Source: Reticulitermes speratus
Lineage: Eukaryota > Arthropoda > Insecta > Blattodea > Rhinotermitidae
Direction of reading: 5' to 3'
Assembly (NCBI GenBank): GCA_021186555.1
Contig: JAJKFL010000039.1
Coordinates: 23,705,733 to 23,769,732 of the forward strand
Length of the DNA: 64,000 nt
The notes below the pieces were generated by a model. That model was not told the origin of the DNA, did no database searches, and worked only from the letters and a program-made list of their open reading frames with translations. Below are positions 20,961 through 33,942 of the stretch, one piece after another. Every line of letters begins with the position of its first letter. Position 1 is the stretch's first letter. Both the position numbers and the translations under genes were made by a program.

Positions 20961-23900
20961 CATCAAAATGTGCTAACATGCATAGTGAAGTTGCTATAAA
21001 TACAGATAAATAAATAAATCAATATATATATTAAGGAGTTTTAAGTATACAAATATGCTGAAGAACAGTGATTCAACGTGAACATTATGTGGTGAACGAA
21101 TTTACTTACAGTCACTAGAATCAGTTAAGCAATGAAGTCTCTCTTCCTTCCACCTGCAGCATCTATATTAGTCATGAAGTTTTCAAATGCAATTAACACA
21201 GTTTGTCAAAAGCATTCCAAAATCTAAAGGGCAGAAATGTTACAACATAAAATATTCAACTTTTTAAATCCTATGAGTTAACAATGAAAACAGATTTGCA
21301 TAATTAAATTAATATACCAACTTCAACCACACTTTGGAAAATATATAACTGACACATGTAACAAGATAATATAAGTGCACTTTCACTAGTAAGTTTTGAT
21401 TGAATCCATGCAAGCTATTTCTAGAAGAATGAACTGAAATTATATTTCTTGCCAGTGCTGCAGCTGTGTTTCAACTGTGCCTGCACTAGCAAGGTGGTGT
21501 TACTCCAAGGATCACAATATTGTAACCCTTCTGATCCCACAGCTTTCCTCAGAATTCCCGAATGTCAAAATCACACAGACCATCTGAAACGGTTACCCAT
21601 TCATGCTCTGCTATTTCTGAAAACTTGGCCCTAGCAGGCCAAATTGCATGTCAGTGAAAGTGTGTATGCATTTTCGCACCTGAAGAAGTTGGTGATGCAC
21701 CTAAGGAAACTGCAACCAGGAAGCCTCAAACCCAAGAGCTCAATGAGTGGGGTCATTCTCAATTATCCATGGCCAGTTTGGCTGAAAACTAAGATGTGAC
21801 CCCGGTTTCAGACAGCCAATGAGATTTATTAACATTTATGTGCAGATCACTGTGAGTTTGTCTCAATGGAATCTAAAATTCATACTTCAAGTGTGTAGCA
21901 TGTGATAGATTTAAATTTGTAAAGTATGTAAATTCATACCAGAGTATTAATGTCAGACGGGATGTTAATCTGGACAGAGGAATTGTAAATATTAATAACT
22001 GATACTGTATGAAGTTTATAAAATTTGAAGGAGCAAGTGAAAAAAGTTTATAAAAGACAGGAAACCAAAGCATCATCACTACCTCACTGACATTGCTGGA
22101 TTAAAAACCCTATGACAGATAAGTAAAATCAGCAGTCATTAGCAAAATATCATAGACAAACATGTATGTTTATGTAATTTAATATGGAATAATTAACAGT
22201 TAATAAGCACAACCTCATATATCCCTACTAACAACAGCAAACAAAGGTAAAAATATCAGGTACAACAAATAAATACACGTGTGCATACACGTGCACTCAT
22301 ATTACTGTACATTATTACAGGCTTTTCAAAATTCATACAGCTCAGCTAAAATGACTCTAATGTAAATTATCAAACTGTAATACTTGCTCTAAAATAAATT
22401 CTCCAACATATGCTTACTATTATTAAATAACCTAACATGTACTGCTTTTTAAATAAATTATTCTATTGCATCCTGAAATCTTGTGGAGACCGGTACACCT
22501 TCAAACACAGATATTGCCTTTAAGTAAAGTGGCATGTGTAACCCATTATAGTCACTTCAGGCCATAGGAAATATGCAGGAGCAATGCTCACTGAAAGTTA
22601 ATACTGATTGCAGTGTGGACAGTCATAGGCCTTACTTTCAGATAATACTGCAATACCATTTTAAAATTAACTCCTTTGTGCTCAGTGTAGGGCTAAAATC
22701 TTGTTGTTTTCTGTAGGACCTCTTTTATTACCCATTATTAAACAAAAGTGATGTTATGTGCACATCTCTGAGCTCAAGTGTTTGATCAAAAATGGCCTTC
22801 CGAACACAGCACAGATAACCAAAGCAAAGCTTCTTCAACCCACAATTTATAGACCTATATGTATATAAATATATATTTAATTAAAATATAATTAATTATA
22901 ATTTGCTGCTACAACAATTACTATATTAAAACCTAAACTTCTTCTCTTCTATGAAAATTAAAAACGGCAAGTGTGCCAGAACTGCCACACTATGCACACA
23001 TTTCCAAATTATTTTACATTATTTACATAGATATGACAGGAACTAACAAAAATATATTTCCTTTTGAAAAATATCTAGTGCCTAGAACTTTATGAAAAGA
23101 TTCTACTGTACATTTGTTTCACAGCTGTTTGTGACTACTGTAATTGTTAATTACATAAGAAGTGCTAGGAGCTTGGAACTGATTTTAATATTATTTTATG
23201 CCACTTATAAAAACATCAAAACTGCAGTCTCATGCAGCTTCTGATAGTGTAATGTAGCTCCAAGACTGGTGCTGGAACATCTGATTGTTAGTGCTGTGCT
23301 GTGGCAACACTATCAACCTTTCACAGATATTACCTGTCTTCATTATCATAGCAACATGACAACAAGCAACAAGACCCAACTAGCATATTTACAATACCAG
23401 CCAGTATGGACAATGAAATGCTCAAGTATTGAATGGTGAATCTGAAAACATGCCTCAACCAACACAAATTGGTCACCGTAATAAAATGTCCATATTACAG
23501 CCATTACATTGTTATCTGTAGAGGCACGTGTGTGTGACATATCAGACAGCTAAATGCTGCTCATAGGATTGTGGCATCTCAGTTCCTCCACTAGTAACCT
23601 GCATGCTGAGCTCAGCTGGTAGCTCACTTCCTGTTGAAACCTTGACCTATCCTCAATGACAAGAACTTCACATGCCCCATAGTGTCCCCTGGCTGGTAAT
23701 TCTATTCCAATTGGTGTATCTCACTGCTAACAATTCTTTCAAATCTTTCAATCAGCATTCCTACTGCCTTACTGTCTGGTATGATATATATATATATAAA
23801 CTGTCTCCTACTTGTCACTTTCTGCAGAGGTTGAGATGTTACCATCACTACAATCACCACATTGCACTATCATCAACCAAAAGTGTCAATACAAAAAACT

Positions 23901-24107
23901 GTAACAACCTGAAGGGGTCGATAACTCAATTTTTGTCAAGTACATTACATTACGTTATGTTAAATTGCATTACCACCTCTCCCTCTTCAGCACTGACACA
24001 GTCTTGGGATCTAAGTCTGCTCCTGCATCAAAATCATCAGTTGTTGAATTTGTACACAACTGACACTCACTTTTAAGTGTCCTTGTCATGTCTATAATGA
24101 AGAAGTA
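20961..24107. other. intergenic, convergent gene ends
   Basis: Very AT-rich. A short (TA)n tract lies near 23783. Two minus-strand frames (21873-22079 and 23346-23540) show no similarity. It contains the presumed 3' UTR of AKTIP just below 24108; no AATAAA was evident close to that stop on the minus strand. Confidence 0.4.
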
Positions 24108-24191
24108 TCAAGAAGTAGGCTTGGAGAAGGGCTGCAAGGAGCCAGGTTGAACCCATGACAGTCCTACAGAATGTGACTCATCTTCATTCTC
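24108..24191 (-). CDS. AKTIP: AKTIP terminal exon
   Basis: A short 84-bp exon not obvious as a long open frame. It encodes ENEDESHSVGLSWVQPG, then SLQPFSKPTS and TGA (24110-24108). The acceptor is CTTTCAG|GAG, phase 0. The GLSWV-PGS-QPFSK match to vertebrate AKTIP confirms it. Confidence 0.88.
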   Translation of the reverse strand, partial: ENEDESHSVGLSWVQPGSLQPFSKPTS

Positions 24192-27100
24192 CTGAAAGGA
24201 TTGTTACACTTTATCACTTACAAAAATGTAATAAAACACTTGCTGTTGGTGTGGATCTGAATGATTCGACAAATGAATTATTCTTTCATTGCCACATATG
24301 CAGTTTGTGTTTAAAGCTTTGTGCTAGGTTAAAATGGATGCAAATGACATATAAAATATCTGTAACAGTAACTTTCTTCTAATTAACATTACAACAAAGC
24401 TGTTGGATATGTCTAGAAGCAGCTTGTTTTTGGGATTCTAAAGTAAAAACAATTAAATATTAATAAAACAAACATTCTAACCAAAGTAATGTGTGTGGTT
24501 GTATGCACACACATATAAAAACACATTAAAAACTTACAAAGCAGCAAATCAGGTTTGCTAGCCACTGTACAAAGCTCACAATGAGTTTTTGAGAAGAGGA
24601 AATGAAGGGATGAAATAAACAAACCTTTCTTTTAAATATAGCATCCCTGATGGGACCATGTACTTCATTATCATATGGCTCAAAACTGATATAATGAAAG
24701 TCTTCTACGGGTGCAGGATCATACACACGCTCCTGGCTAGTTTTCACACACAACCTCACATTCTCACAGAATGCCTCTTGATTCATGTCATACCTGGTAC
24801 AAAAGTTAATTACATAATTAAATGGAATAACCATAAATGCTAACTAAAGAGGAAAAACACTTGGTAATTATTCTGTTAAATAAGCAATACTCCTTATTTC
24901 ATTTAATTTGCACAGACACTTAAATAATAATCCACTAACACATGGACATCAAATAAACAACAAATGGTAAAGTTCACCCTAGAACAGGCCATGAAGGCCC
25001 AGAGGGGGAGTAGAAGTATAGCGCTACTCTTTCCTTAACCTTGGCACTAGATGGGGGTGGGTGGTGAACACCACGCCCCGGCCGCTTTACCCCCGGGAAT
25101 GACCCGGTACCCATTGTACTGGAGGCTGGGTAGGCCCCAGGGCCGGTCTGGATGGGTGCTGAAAATCTCGCCCCCATCAGGATTCGATCCCCGGACCGTC
25201 TAGCTCGTAGTTAGTCACTATACTGACTACGCTATCCCGGCCCAAAACAACAAATCAGTAAGCAAAAATAATGAAACCAAAACTGAAATGGTTCAACACA
25301 ACATAGTGTAGGTCAACTACACCAAGTTTCAATGAAATAGGTCCATATTTTGAGCAGTTACTTATGGACCGACAGACGGACATGATGGAACTATTATGTG
25401 CTTCTGAAATCTTTTTACAAAATGCACCTAAAATGTGATTTGTTTATGAGCATATCTGAGGAAATCTCAATGAAAACACTGTGTGCATACTAAGCTGATA
25501 AATATTCTCCACCCAACTTACAATTCTGATGCTTCCTGGTTTAATGGTGACTTAGTTTCTATTTTACAGAAAGCCCTGCGGACATAATGAACCACTTGCC
25601 ATATGTGGTTAACATTCTTACGCCATTCTTGAAAACCACTCCTTACATCCATCTCCCCTGTATTAGGATTTATCATGGGATGGAATGTCTTGGACTCAAA
25701 CACAACTCTCTGAAACGAACATATGTAAGGTTAACATAATCGAGATCTACATAGATTTAATAAAAACTGTATCTACTCTCTGGCAAAGTGTGGCTTTCCG
25801 ACGACTGTTTAAAAAACAAAACTCCTGTACACTTATTTGATATAACAGCTGTTTTCTTTTTCTCATAATTTTTGCATTCACTAAATCCAAAAAACTAACC
25901 ATGTTCACAACTCTGATGGTTGTTGCTGTTCAAAAAATCTGAACATCTTGAAATTACCATTTTATACATTGACTAACAAGATTTCCAGATTTCCTGAACA
26001 ATAATAATGAATGTAGTTAGCTTTTTGGGTTTAATGAATGTAAAAATATCAGAAAAGTTTGGCACATAGTCTGATTCTCAACTGTGAAGCCACTGTCATC
26101 AACAGCATGCAATGAACGGTGAATTCTTGTGACGCAGAACTAATTCCTTGCATGATTACTACTTTTCTACTGTTTTCATTTATTTGTTTCATTTTCTACA
26201 TTTTTATGATTAGATCTGTTTTTGGAATGTCTACATTTCATCATTTCAGCTTTGTGGAATCACTAAATTACTTTACATTATGGCTTTTGGGTTCTAACGG
26301 CTGTCTTAAAAAGTATGTCTTCCAACAATGTGGGGAGTTCTTTTGATAATGTTTAAAGGTGCAAACCATTCTCACCCAATTAACTTAAGTGTGCAGTCCG
26401 ATTCTTATTGTGATTGTCGATTGACTTGCTCTGATGAAATATGAGATACTGCGAACGACTACTAATAGGAATAATTCTAATAATTTTTGCACAGCCTGCA
26501 GCCTGTAGCTTGACAATAAGGGAATGTGTCTCATTCTTATTTATAACCAAGCCTCTATCTGTTTCATTGTTAATTTCATCCGCCATCTTACAAGACTTCA
26601 GTGACTAAATATAAAGATCAGGAATCCATTTTGAACTTACTGGACATCCACCATCTGGGAATGCTTCTGGTATATGAACACAGAAGCGAAATATTCCTCC
26701 TTGGTATACGCCTTGTCTAACAAAGAGTACCCCAAACCACACTGCAAACAAGAGCAAATGTATATAAGAAGATACTCCATTAAGCATTTGGTCAGGGAAA
26801 ATATTATATAGTCCACCAATTGGTCCCAACCAGGTGTTTACCAACTTTTTCGCCCAAGTGAGAAACTTGGTCAATAAATTCTCTGCTCATAGGCTGGACT
26901 ACTCACCCAATATACAAGAGATCCAGGACATTTTCATATTAAAATCTGTATGAGTGAGGTAAACTACAATTGTCTAGGAGATTTTTCATATGTCTGAGGC
27001 CCATGGGCCACACTCTCGAAAACCCTGATCTAAAGTATGTTGTACTGTAATACATGTTTGCTGATTAAAGTACTTAGAATTCCACATAATACATTGCAAT

Positions 27101-29795
27101 AGCAAGCATTTTCATGCACAATAACTGCTAAACAGTGTCATAAATTTATGCAAAACTACTCAGATGTTGCAAACCAAAAAATAATTTACAGATTTGTAGA
27201 ACATGTACAAACAGATGGTTGTTTAAAATAAATAACTGCTATGCAACAAAGTTTGTTCCCGGAGTTGTGACTGACACATGAATCATGGGACCTGTAATTT
27301 CTTGTTCAGTGTCACATTTAAACACCTAATTAACTTTCTCTGAAATTCAGGATTAATTAAGTTTGTTTTCTCTTGACATAATTTCCCCATACTCATTTTA
27401 TTGCATCTACCATGGTTTAAGAGGTAACATAAAATCCAAATGCCTTGGAACCTCTACCTTCATTGTCCAACAAGCAGTCTGACTGTTCTTCCTGTTTATA
27501 TACTTGTATTTATAAAAGTCCTGCTGAAGAATATGACAGATTATTTTCACGAAATAAACATTAATTATAGGGTCAAGCTATGGTGTCAAGAAGGCAGATA
27601 AATGTGGAAATAACTCTACATAATCTTAACCTCAGCTTCAGACTGTTTATGGCAATGAAGGTCTATCCCATTTGCATGCCTTAAAATGGTTTAGATGACG
27701 CAGAGAAAAATGTGAAAACCCTGAAGGTGATCCATGGAATAGGCAGGCACCAACTGCTCAAAATCCAAATCCAAAAAGGCCAGAGACCATAGAATGACAC
27801 TCAAATTGATGGAGGATCAAATGCACATTAACTGGGACACAATGTGTCAAATTCTTCATGAAGATTTAGGGAAGATGAAGATCTGTGCTAAGTTTGTTCC
27901 ACACACAGTCTCACAGATGTGCAAAAAGGGGCAGCGTCACAACTTGGGAAGACTTCATCCAGACCCGTCACACCAGTGAACAGTGGTATGACTGTGCCCC
28001 TGTACATTCTGCCACGATCATAAAGCACTTTGTGGTGAACTGTGGTGAGGTAGAAATTTGCCACCCGCTATATTCACCTGAATGCACAGCAGCCAACCTT
28101 TTTATATGCCCTGAAGTAATAACTATCCACAAAGGAAGGTGAATTCAGGGTGTCAAGGACATCAAGAAGAATGTACCCATCAAATGAAATGCAATTAATT
28201 TTGATGCCTTTAATGAATTTTTTATGCAACTTTTAAAATACAGCTGTCCAGCATTGTAACAACTTTATGCACTACAAAACATATACGATTTACAAGCAAC
28301 CAAGACGCAAAAAAATTAAATTAAATTAGGGAGACAAAATAGCTTCATAGTATAGGTTATGTGTTTTACTAGATCTGTGGTAATAATGAATCTGATTACA
28401 CAAATGTACTTACAAAATGAATTTTGGGCTGATGGAATTACATAAATCCCTGGAAGATCTTGCTTTCGTAACATATTACTGGAAAATAAAATACACAGTT
28501 CACTTCATTGTCAAAAAATTTTACAATATGGTGACCAAAGAGCATGCACCCACATTACTCAGTCTACTGTAAAACACATGCAGCATATCATGATATATAC
28601 CTGATACATACATACTTATAGAGATAGAACATACATGTACACAGACAAAGACCAAGAGAAATTAAAGAAACTGTAAGACTGAAATAATACTCAAAACTCA
28701 CTACTCTGAAATTATGCTGTACTCTTGCTGATACTGGCTATATGCCTTCTGAAGGCCTCTATTCGATACTGCTGGTCGATCTATCATCTTTGCTGACATA
28801 CTAAGTTGTGAATTAGCAGTTGGAAGAGAGGGAAGAACTTTTCGAAATGAACCTTGGCGTCGAAAAGGCTCTGTCACATCTACATTGAGCTCACTCTGTA
28901 AAAATATGGAACAAAAGCAGTGTACCACATAACACATCCATAACGTTATATCTACAAAATAAAAACTTTGACATCAGATACAAAAGAAATTTCTCACACG
29001 TTTCAACTTGCAGCTATTAATTTTCACAAAAATTTTGATTAACATAATCAAGACACAAATACATTGCAAATATTTTTTGCTTTAATAAAAATTTCTGGTT
29101 TTAAAAAAAGATCGGAAATATAAGAATAACTGCAATGAAGCTAAAATTGTAATAAATACAACTTAAATGTGAGACCTCACAAGAGGCTATATATGTATAT
29201 TATGCTTTTACCATCATTTACACTTTTTATACATAAAACCTGAAAATGGTCGAAAAGCACCGAAACATGTAGCTTACACGAAAATACAGTTGTGTTGGAC
29301 AGAATTTGACTGTTAACTGAATAAAACTCAATATTCTACATTAACTCGACAACTAATTAAATATTAGGAGTGAAGAAACTATGTATATCGTCACTCTCAA
29401 ACACCCAGCCTTTCGAATATTAGTTTTCCAATATAAGTGTATCACAATTTTGAGGGGAACGCTGTTCGAATCTGCACTTAATCCAGTAAATGTATGGCAT
29501 TAATGACAAACACCACGAGCTCGGCTCTTGTAGTATGCATGTTATGAAGATCATATCTCTAAATGAAAATAAATTACAATAGCATATGACGCATAGCAAC
29601 TGCACGCAGTTTTGTTCTTATCTCTCACACAAACCAGTTGTCTTTAACTCAAGACCGTTGTCAAACCTAACAGATTAAAGTAAAAGTTCAACCATCATTT
29701 CTGCCTGTTACGCAGAATTCACTGCGTTACTGCAACCACAAATACTATTGGAAAGTCTCTAAATGTCTTACCTTCTCGGACGGACCTGCGGCCAT
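24108..29795 (-). CDS. AKTIP: AKTIP / FTS (fused toes) homologue, seven exons
   Basis: The coding exons in order are 29795-29772, 28895-28702, 28478-28414, 26741-26641, 25709-25522, 24793-24625 and 24191-24108. All are GT-AG and in phase, giving 274 residues (human about 292). The protein begins MAAGPSEK, has a Ser/Arg-rich N-terminus to about residue 60, and then an E2/UEV fold (about 68-220). Matched blocks are LPGIYVIPS, WFGVLFVRQGVYQGGIF, PEAFPDGGCP, FHPMINPNTGEMDV, NHIWQVVHYVRR and SPLN-EA, and the C-terminal GLSWVQPGSLQPFSK. As in known AKTIP, the E2 catalytic cysteine is absent: aspartate occupies the position after GEM. In animals AKTIP forms the FTS-Hook-FHIP complex that links endosomal cargo to dynein; in mammals it also affects telomere replication. 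The gene appears intact. Confidence 0.93.
24625..24793 (-). CDS. AKTIP: AKTIP exon 6
   Basis: Encodes YDMNQEAFCENVRLCVKTS and on to RDAIFKRK; the acceptor is ACCAG|G and the donor AAG|GTTTGT. Reading through the donor stays open to 24526 but loses similarity, so an unspliced or alternative end is possible though less likely. Confidence 0.88.
24955..25255 (-). repeat. full-length SINE (type A) with 11-bp target-site duplication, in AKTIP intron 5
   Basis: The element is 24966-25244, minus strand, flanked by AAACAACAAAT at 24955-24965 and 25245-25255. The head and body match the copy at 7003-7296, including the GGGGTAAAGCGGCC block and the CATCTAGTGCC phrase. The insertion is in the same orientation as the host gene. 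Confidence 0.85.
25522..25709 (-). CDS. AKTIP: AKTIP exon 5
   Basis: Encodes RVVFESKTFHPMINPNTGEM and on to LNQEASEL. The acceptor is TTTCAG|AGA and the donor TT|GTAAGT. It includes the pseudo-active-site loop and the NHIWQV helix. Confidence 0.9.
26641..26741 (-). CDS. AKTIP: AKTIP exon 4
   Basis: Encodes WFGVLFVRQGVYQGGIFRF and PEAFPDGGCP. The acceptor is TTTGCAG|TG and the donor CCA|GTAAGT. Confidence 0.9.
27690..28275 (+). mobile_element. mariner transposase relic, antisense in AKTIP intron 3
   Basis: Plus-strand translation gives a helix-turn-helix segment (TMCQILHEDLGKMKICAKFVP, preceded by a decayed first helix). After an internal deletion and frame change, it gives a catalytic-domain tail with an HPLYSPECTAANLF phrase, the counterpart of HPPYSPDLAPCDFF, plus KGR and the DIKKNV and FNEFF remnants. 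The last-aspartate region reads PEC instead of PD-, so it is inactive. Terminal repeats were not resolved. Confidence 0.75.
28414..28478 (-). CDS. AKTIP: AKTIP exon 3 (65 bp)
   Basis: Encodes NMLRKQDLPGIYVIPSAQNS. The acceptor is TTCCAG|TAAT and the donor TTTT|GTAAGT. The preceding TA of exon 2 completes a tyrosine codon, giving SEYNML. Confidence 0.87.
28702..28895 (-). CDS. AKTIP: AKTIP exon 2
   Basis: Encodes SELNVDVTEPFRRQGSFRKV through QEYSIISEY. The acceptor is TTTACAG|AGT and the donor GAGTA|GTGAGT. A TAG read through the exon end is spliced out, which is why the open frame seems to stop there. Confidence 0.85.
29772..29795 (-). CDS. AKTIP: AKTIP exon 1, start codon
   Basis: ATG at 29795-29793 encodes MAAGPSEK, then the donor GAGAAG|GTAAGA, phase 0. 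The start context ACGATGG is good. Confidence 0.8.
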
Positions 29796-30415
29796 CGTAA
29801 TAAGTACAATCACTCTCACCAGCTTTCACGCATTTTCTCCAATTGACTAACGTAACAAACATTTCTCTACCACCTGAACCTTCCCCCACACCATATTATG
29901 TGGTCACAGACGACAGATAAGATAATAACCAAAACACTCCATTCTTTCTCGACAAGCACGGAAAAACTGCAAACGTCTCCATGCACTGGCAACACAAAGT
30001 GGACCATGACAACCACGGATAACAGCTGACATCACAAAACAAAAAATAATGTAACAGGAATTTTGAATGAGTTCATAATAACAGTGTATTTGGTATCAGT
30101 TGATCACGCTGGTAATACTATCAAAGTTATATACGATGCTATTCCAACGAGTTAAATTGTCACTTTAATCCGTGGTGCCACCTACAACTGTTGCGTACAT
30201 ACTTACTGTGATCCATGGTGTTTAACGATGTACGTGAAGGCATGTACAGGAATTGAATTGTGGATCGTACGCAATGCTCTCACGGGTAGGAGGTATGGTA
30301 TTGTTTCGTACTTTTAAATTGTGAAAAAACGAGCATAATTTGACTAATTCAGAAATCTCATGTTGATTGTAAATTGGTCTGTATGGTTTTAAAGTTCATT
30401 CCGTGCATTGTGGGT
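29796..30415 (-). other. AKTIP: AKTIP upstream region
   Basis: No TATA box or clear promoter motif was recognised. The AKTIP 5' UTR and promoter must lie here, but I cannot place the start site. Confidence 0.3.
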
Positions 30416-30417
30416 CA

Positions 30418-30568
30418 CTTTTTCCTTTATTATACCCCAACAAATGCACCACATCATTAACATTTACACACTGTACTCCCTGATGGTATAATTTGACCGA
30501 GACGTCGGAGTAAGTCTTATTTATATGTAATTAATGTAGTGCATTGGCTGGTATAATAAAGGAAAAAT
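30418..30568. repeat. short inverted-repeat (MITE-like) element
   Basis: TTTTTCCTTTATTATACC near 30420 is the reverse complement of GGTATAATAAAGGAAAAA near 30551, and the match extends with mismatches for about 45 bp (ATGCACCACAT opposite ATGTAGTGCAT). The interior includes GACCGAGACGTCGG near 30497, similar to the fold-back hallmark. Confidence 0.6.
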
Positions 30569-33500
30569 TGCTGTTTGGTATTATCCATAAAAATTCCTTC
30601 ACTTCCTCCAATTCTCCCCCACAATTTACAGCATTTCAAAACAATTCCATTCCCCAAAACTACTGGAAAGTATTATTTCATATGAAGGATCTGGCATAGA
30701 AGCAATACATCCTTTGTACCATTGCTTGCTTTGCTAGTTTCTCTGTTGCACAAAATATTCGTAGAAGCAAGCAGCCAACACTAGTGTGTCACGTAGCATT
30801 ATGTAATGGGAATTTTGTGTAATATATGCATTTAACGCTAGACTGTATGTGTACACATCAAGTCACAGTAGAATTGTATGCAATGCTCCACATATTCTTA
30901 TTTCCATTAGGCTTCCTGATGGACTAGAGCCCCTAGCACACATTAAATAGAAAACTGGATGGGCCCCTGAGCCACTCTATATCCAAATATTTTGGCATGT
31001 TAGTACATTACATAAAAAAAATGTCAGTGCCTAGGTATATGTGCAACAGTCGTGCCTTAGACATAACATATGGGGAGGAATTATTGTGATTGCATGTACT
31101 TTCCTCAATTATGCAACATGCAAGTCACATGGATAGCAAAACCCGGAAACTACATAGAAACATGACACATCAACACTAAGACATCACTGAATTGTCACAA
31201 AACAGACTGGACATACAGAGCACATTATGTAATTATAATCAAATTCAAGATCACACATGACTACTTTTGCCCTCATCACCCAGCATGCAAATCACATGTG
31301 GAACCGTACCTATAGACAGTCAACTGTTCACTTGAGCTCGACCACATTACATGTACTTAACTTGCAGGTGGGAAAATACTATTGCAAATGCATATACATC
31401 GTGCATCCACAGATTTTCCAACATCTACAAACCTCAAAATTCTTCAAACCAGGATGATATGAGGCAAGTCCATACTGAGCTCCCACAATTGAAGTGACCT
31501 ATGTATTTGATAACCGGTGCTTTCTGCCGATGAGTTGTCATGCAAGACATGTCAAAGCTGTTATCCTTCAAAAATGTTTTGCACACACACCTAACTGAAA
31601 TAACCAATTTCTGAAATCTTAATTAAATATATGAAAGCTTTGCAGAATATGAAGGTGCAATTTACATTACCATGAAATTCAGCTGGATGCAATACTTGAA
31701 GCAGTCTGATTCCAATAATCTCACTACACTGAAACGAACATAAATTTGATTGTCACTACCTCCTATTGTCCATTCTAGGCACCAGACAGGTGTTCATGGT
31801 GGCAGCCTCCTGTCCACTGGCATAATGTAAAGGATAAAAAGTAGTTAACCGTGCTGAATTAAGTACAAGCCACAGCATGTGGCAGTAATCGGACCAAAGT
31901 ATAGCTCCATACATTCTTCATGTGTACATTGAATGTTGGTGGTCAGCATCCCACTCTCACCATCTGGATAAAAAGAGTCCCCCACCCAGGCAATACCTAT
32001 TATACAGAGACTGCATGGGCCTGAATGACCCTACCTCTTCCAGAGATCACATCCTGCTGCCTAGGTCGAGAGTCAACACTCAAGACATATAATTCAGCTC
32101 CTGACTGGTCCTTGAAATGGATAGCCAAACATACCAGGAAAGAAAATATTTCAATTTCCATAATATAAACATTTTCTTATTCAAACTGTTATCTCCTTAC
32201 ATTTACACAGTACAAAAAATTTACTCAACCCCAGTGGGTTACAGAAACATCAATACAACTGTACTGTACAAATACTGGGCCACTCTTAGCCACTAGTAAC
32301 CACGTGTGAACTAAATCCCAACAGATGAAATGTAACACTATTGAACTGTACAACACTAACAGTAAACTGTTCCTCGTCCCCTCAAATCAAGCAGAATAAA
32401 TTACAAGTCTTCAATGACACTGAGAATCCACAAGATTCGCACATGGGACAGAAACACTGGAAACTGGAGGCATAGATGAAAATGAACAAGATGACTATGT
32501 AATAATATACAGGGATGAACTGGAACAAAGATATCACTGCAGAACCTTAAAATACTGTACTTTTTGACACCACAATCAACAAAGGCCCAAATGCACAGTA
32601 TGTAGGCACCCCTCCATATGATCTGAGGAGGGGTTATGGACATTATTACACTACATCACTTGCAAATCGTTGTATACTAGACACAAGAACTGAGATCAAA
32701 GAAATTGCGCAATTCCACCACCCAAATTCAGAACCAAGGTCGCTGTAATACTAGTACATACATAGGAACTACAAACTTCAGTTCCTCATGGCTTTGGTTA
32801 AATAGAAAGCTTTCAATGTAATTTTGACTGAATTCTGAGCTTTCAATGAAACAGAAAAAACCCCACCTTCAAGGTGGCACTATATATCGACAATCTAACA
32901 TACCAACTTTCACTCTCACACACATTGGCACGTTTATACAGCACTTGTATATTCCACCAAGAAATTTAATTCTCTGAAAAGTGAAAAACGGACAGAATAG
33001 TACAAAGACCATGCCACCTGCATGCAGCGAGTAGGGGCACAATGACACTGCCTGCCTAAGATTGTGCTCTTCAATATTATGAAAGCTACATGCAGCGCTC
33101 AAGACCTGTCTGATCTAAATTACACCAATAGTTTTCACTTTTTAACATGGATATTAGTCATAAAATCATTGAAGGATATTGGTAGTTATGTGCACACTTA
33201 AAAATCCTGTGGCACGACCTGCCTTATTTACAATATATACGACGATCACTACAGCCAGACGTACTGCACATGGAAATGTAGGCATAGTGAGATCAGAACC
33301 TCATTTCTTCCACTCTCCACACCACCATAAAATTTGCGAGCACTCTGCCACAAGTAAACAAGAAACATGACACAGAACATGAATGCCATGCATTAATAGA
33401 ATGTGTGATCACAGGTTGGTCACCCCCAGCCAACATACCAGAAGTGCACATGCCTGGCACTGCTTGTAACCTCCCAATGGCATGTGTGTAATTTACCCTC

Positions 33501-33942
33501 TAGGAGTTTCTCTTATAAAATCTGACCAGTCCATTCCACCCTAGCAGAATCATCATCCCTGTCTAAGAGTATCTCTTCACTACCAAGCACCATGCCATTT
33601 CAAGGACGGTGTTAAACATTACACCGTTCAGATACGAACTCAAGGGGTGAAAACCCTACACTGTCATAGGAATTAATCAGGAACTACATTATTATGTATG
33701 CTTTATCCTAGCCACCGATGGAAAAAATGCCAAGAGGTAAAAGGGATTTGTTAAATTGTAACATAATGACACACCCAAAGATTCCTCCATGGCACAACAG
33801 CCACATGATAGGTACAGTAGCTTGTATTATCACAACTTCTGTTTGTCTCCAAGTACATTTCAAAAATGAGCTTTCACAAAATTGTACTCTTGACACCATA
33901 TGACTTCCTTCGCTTTGTACATTATGTGGTTGCTTGCAATAC
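30569..33942. other. intergenic between KDM3 and AKTIP
   Basis: This contains the presumed KDM3 3' UTR below 33943; no AATAAA was evident on the minus strand in the first 900 bp. The rest is AT-rich with no recognised gene or repeat. Confidence 0.4.

Noticed and set aside
24526..24624. AKTIP C-terminus by read-through of exon 6
   Set aside because: The read-through peptide is hydrophobic and unlike AKTIP, whereas the exon at 24191-24108 restores the conserved GLSWV-PGS-QPFSK end in phase.
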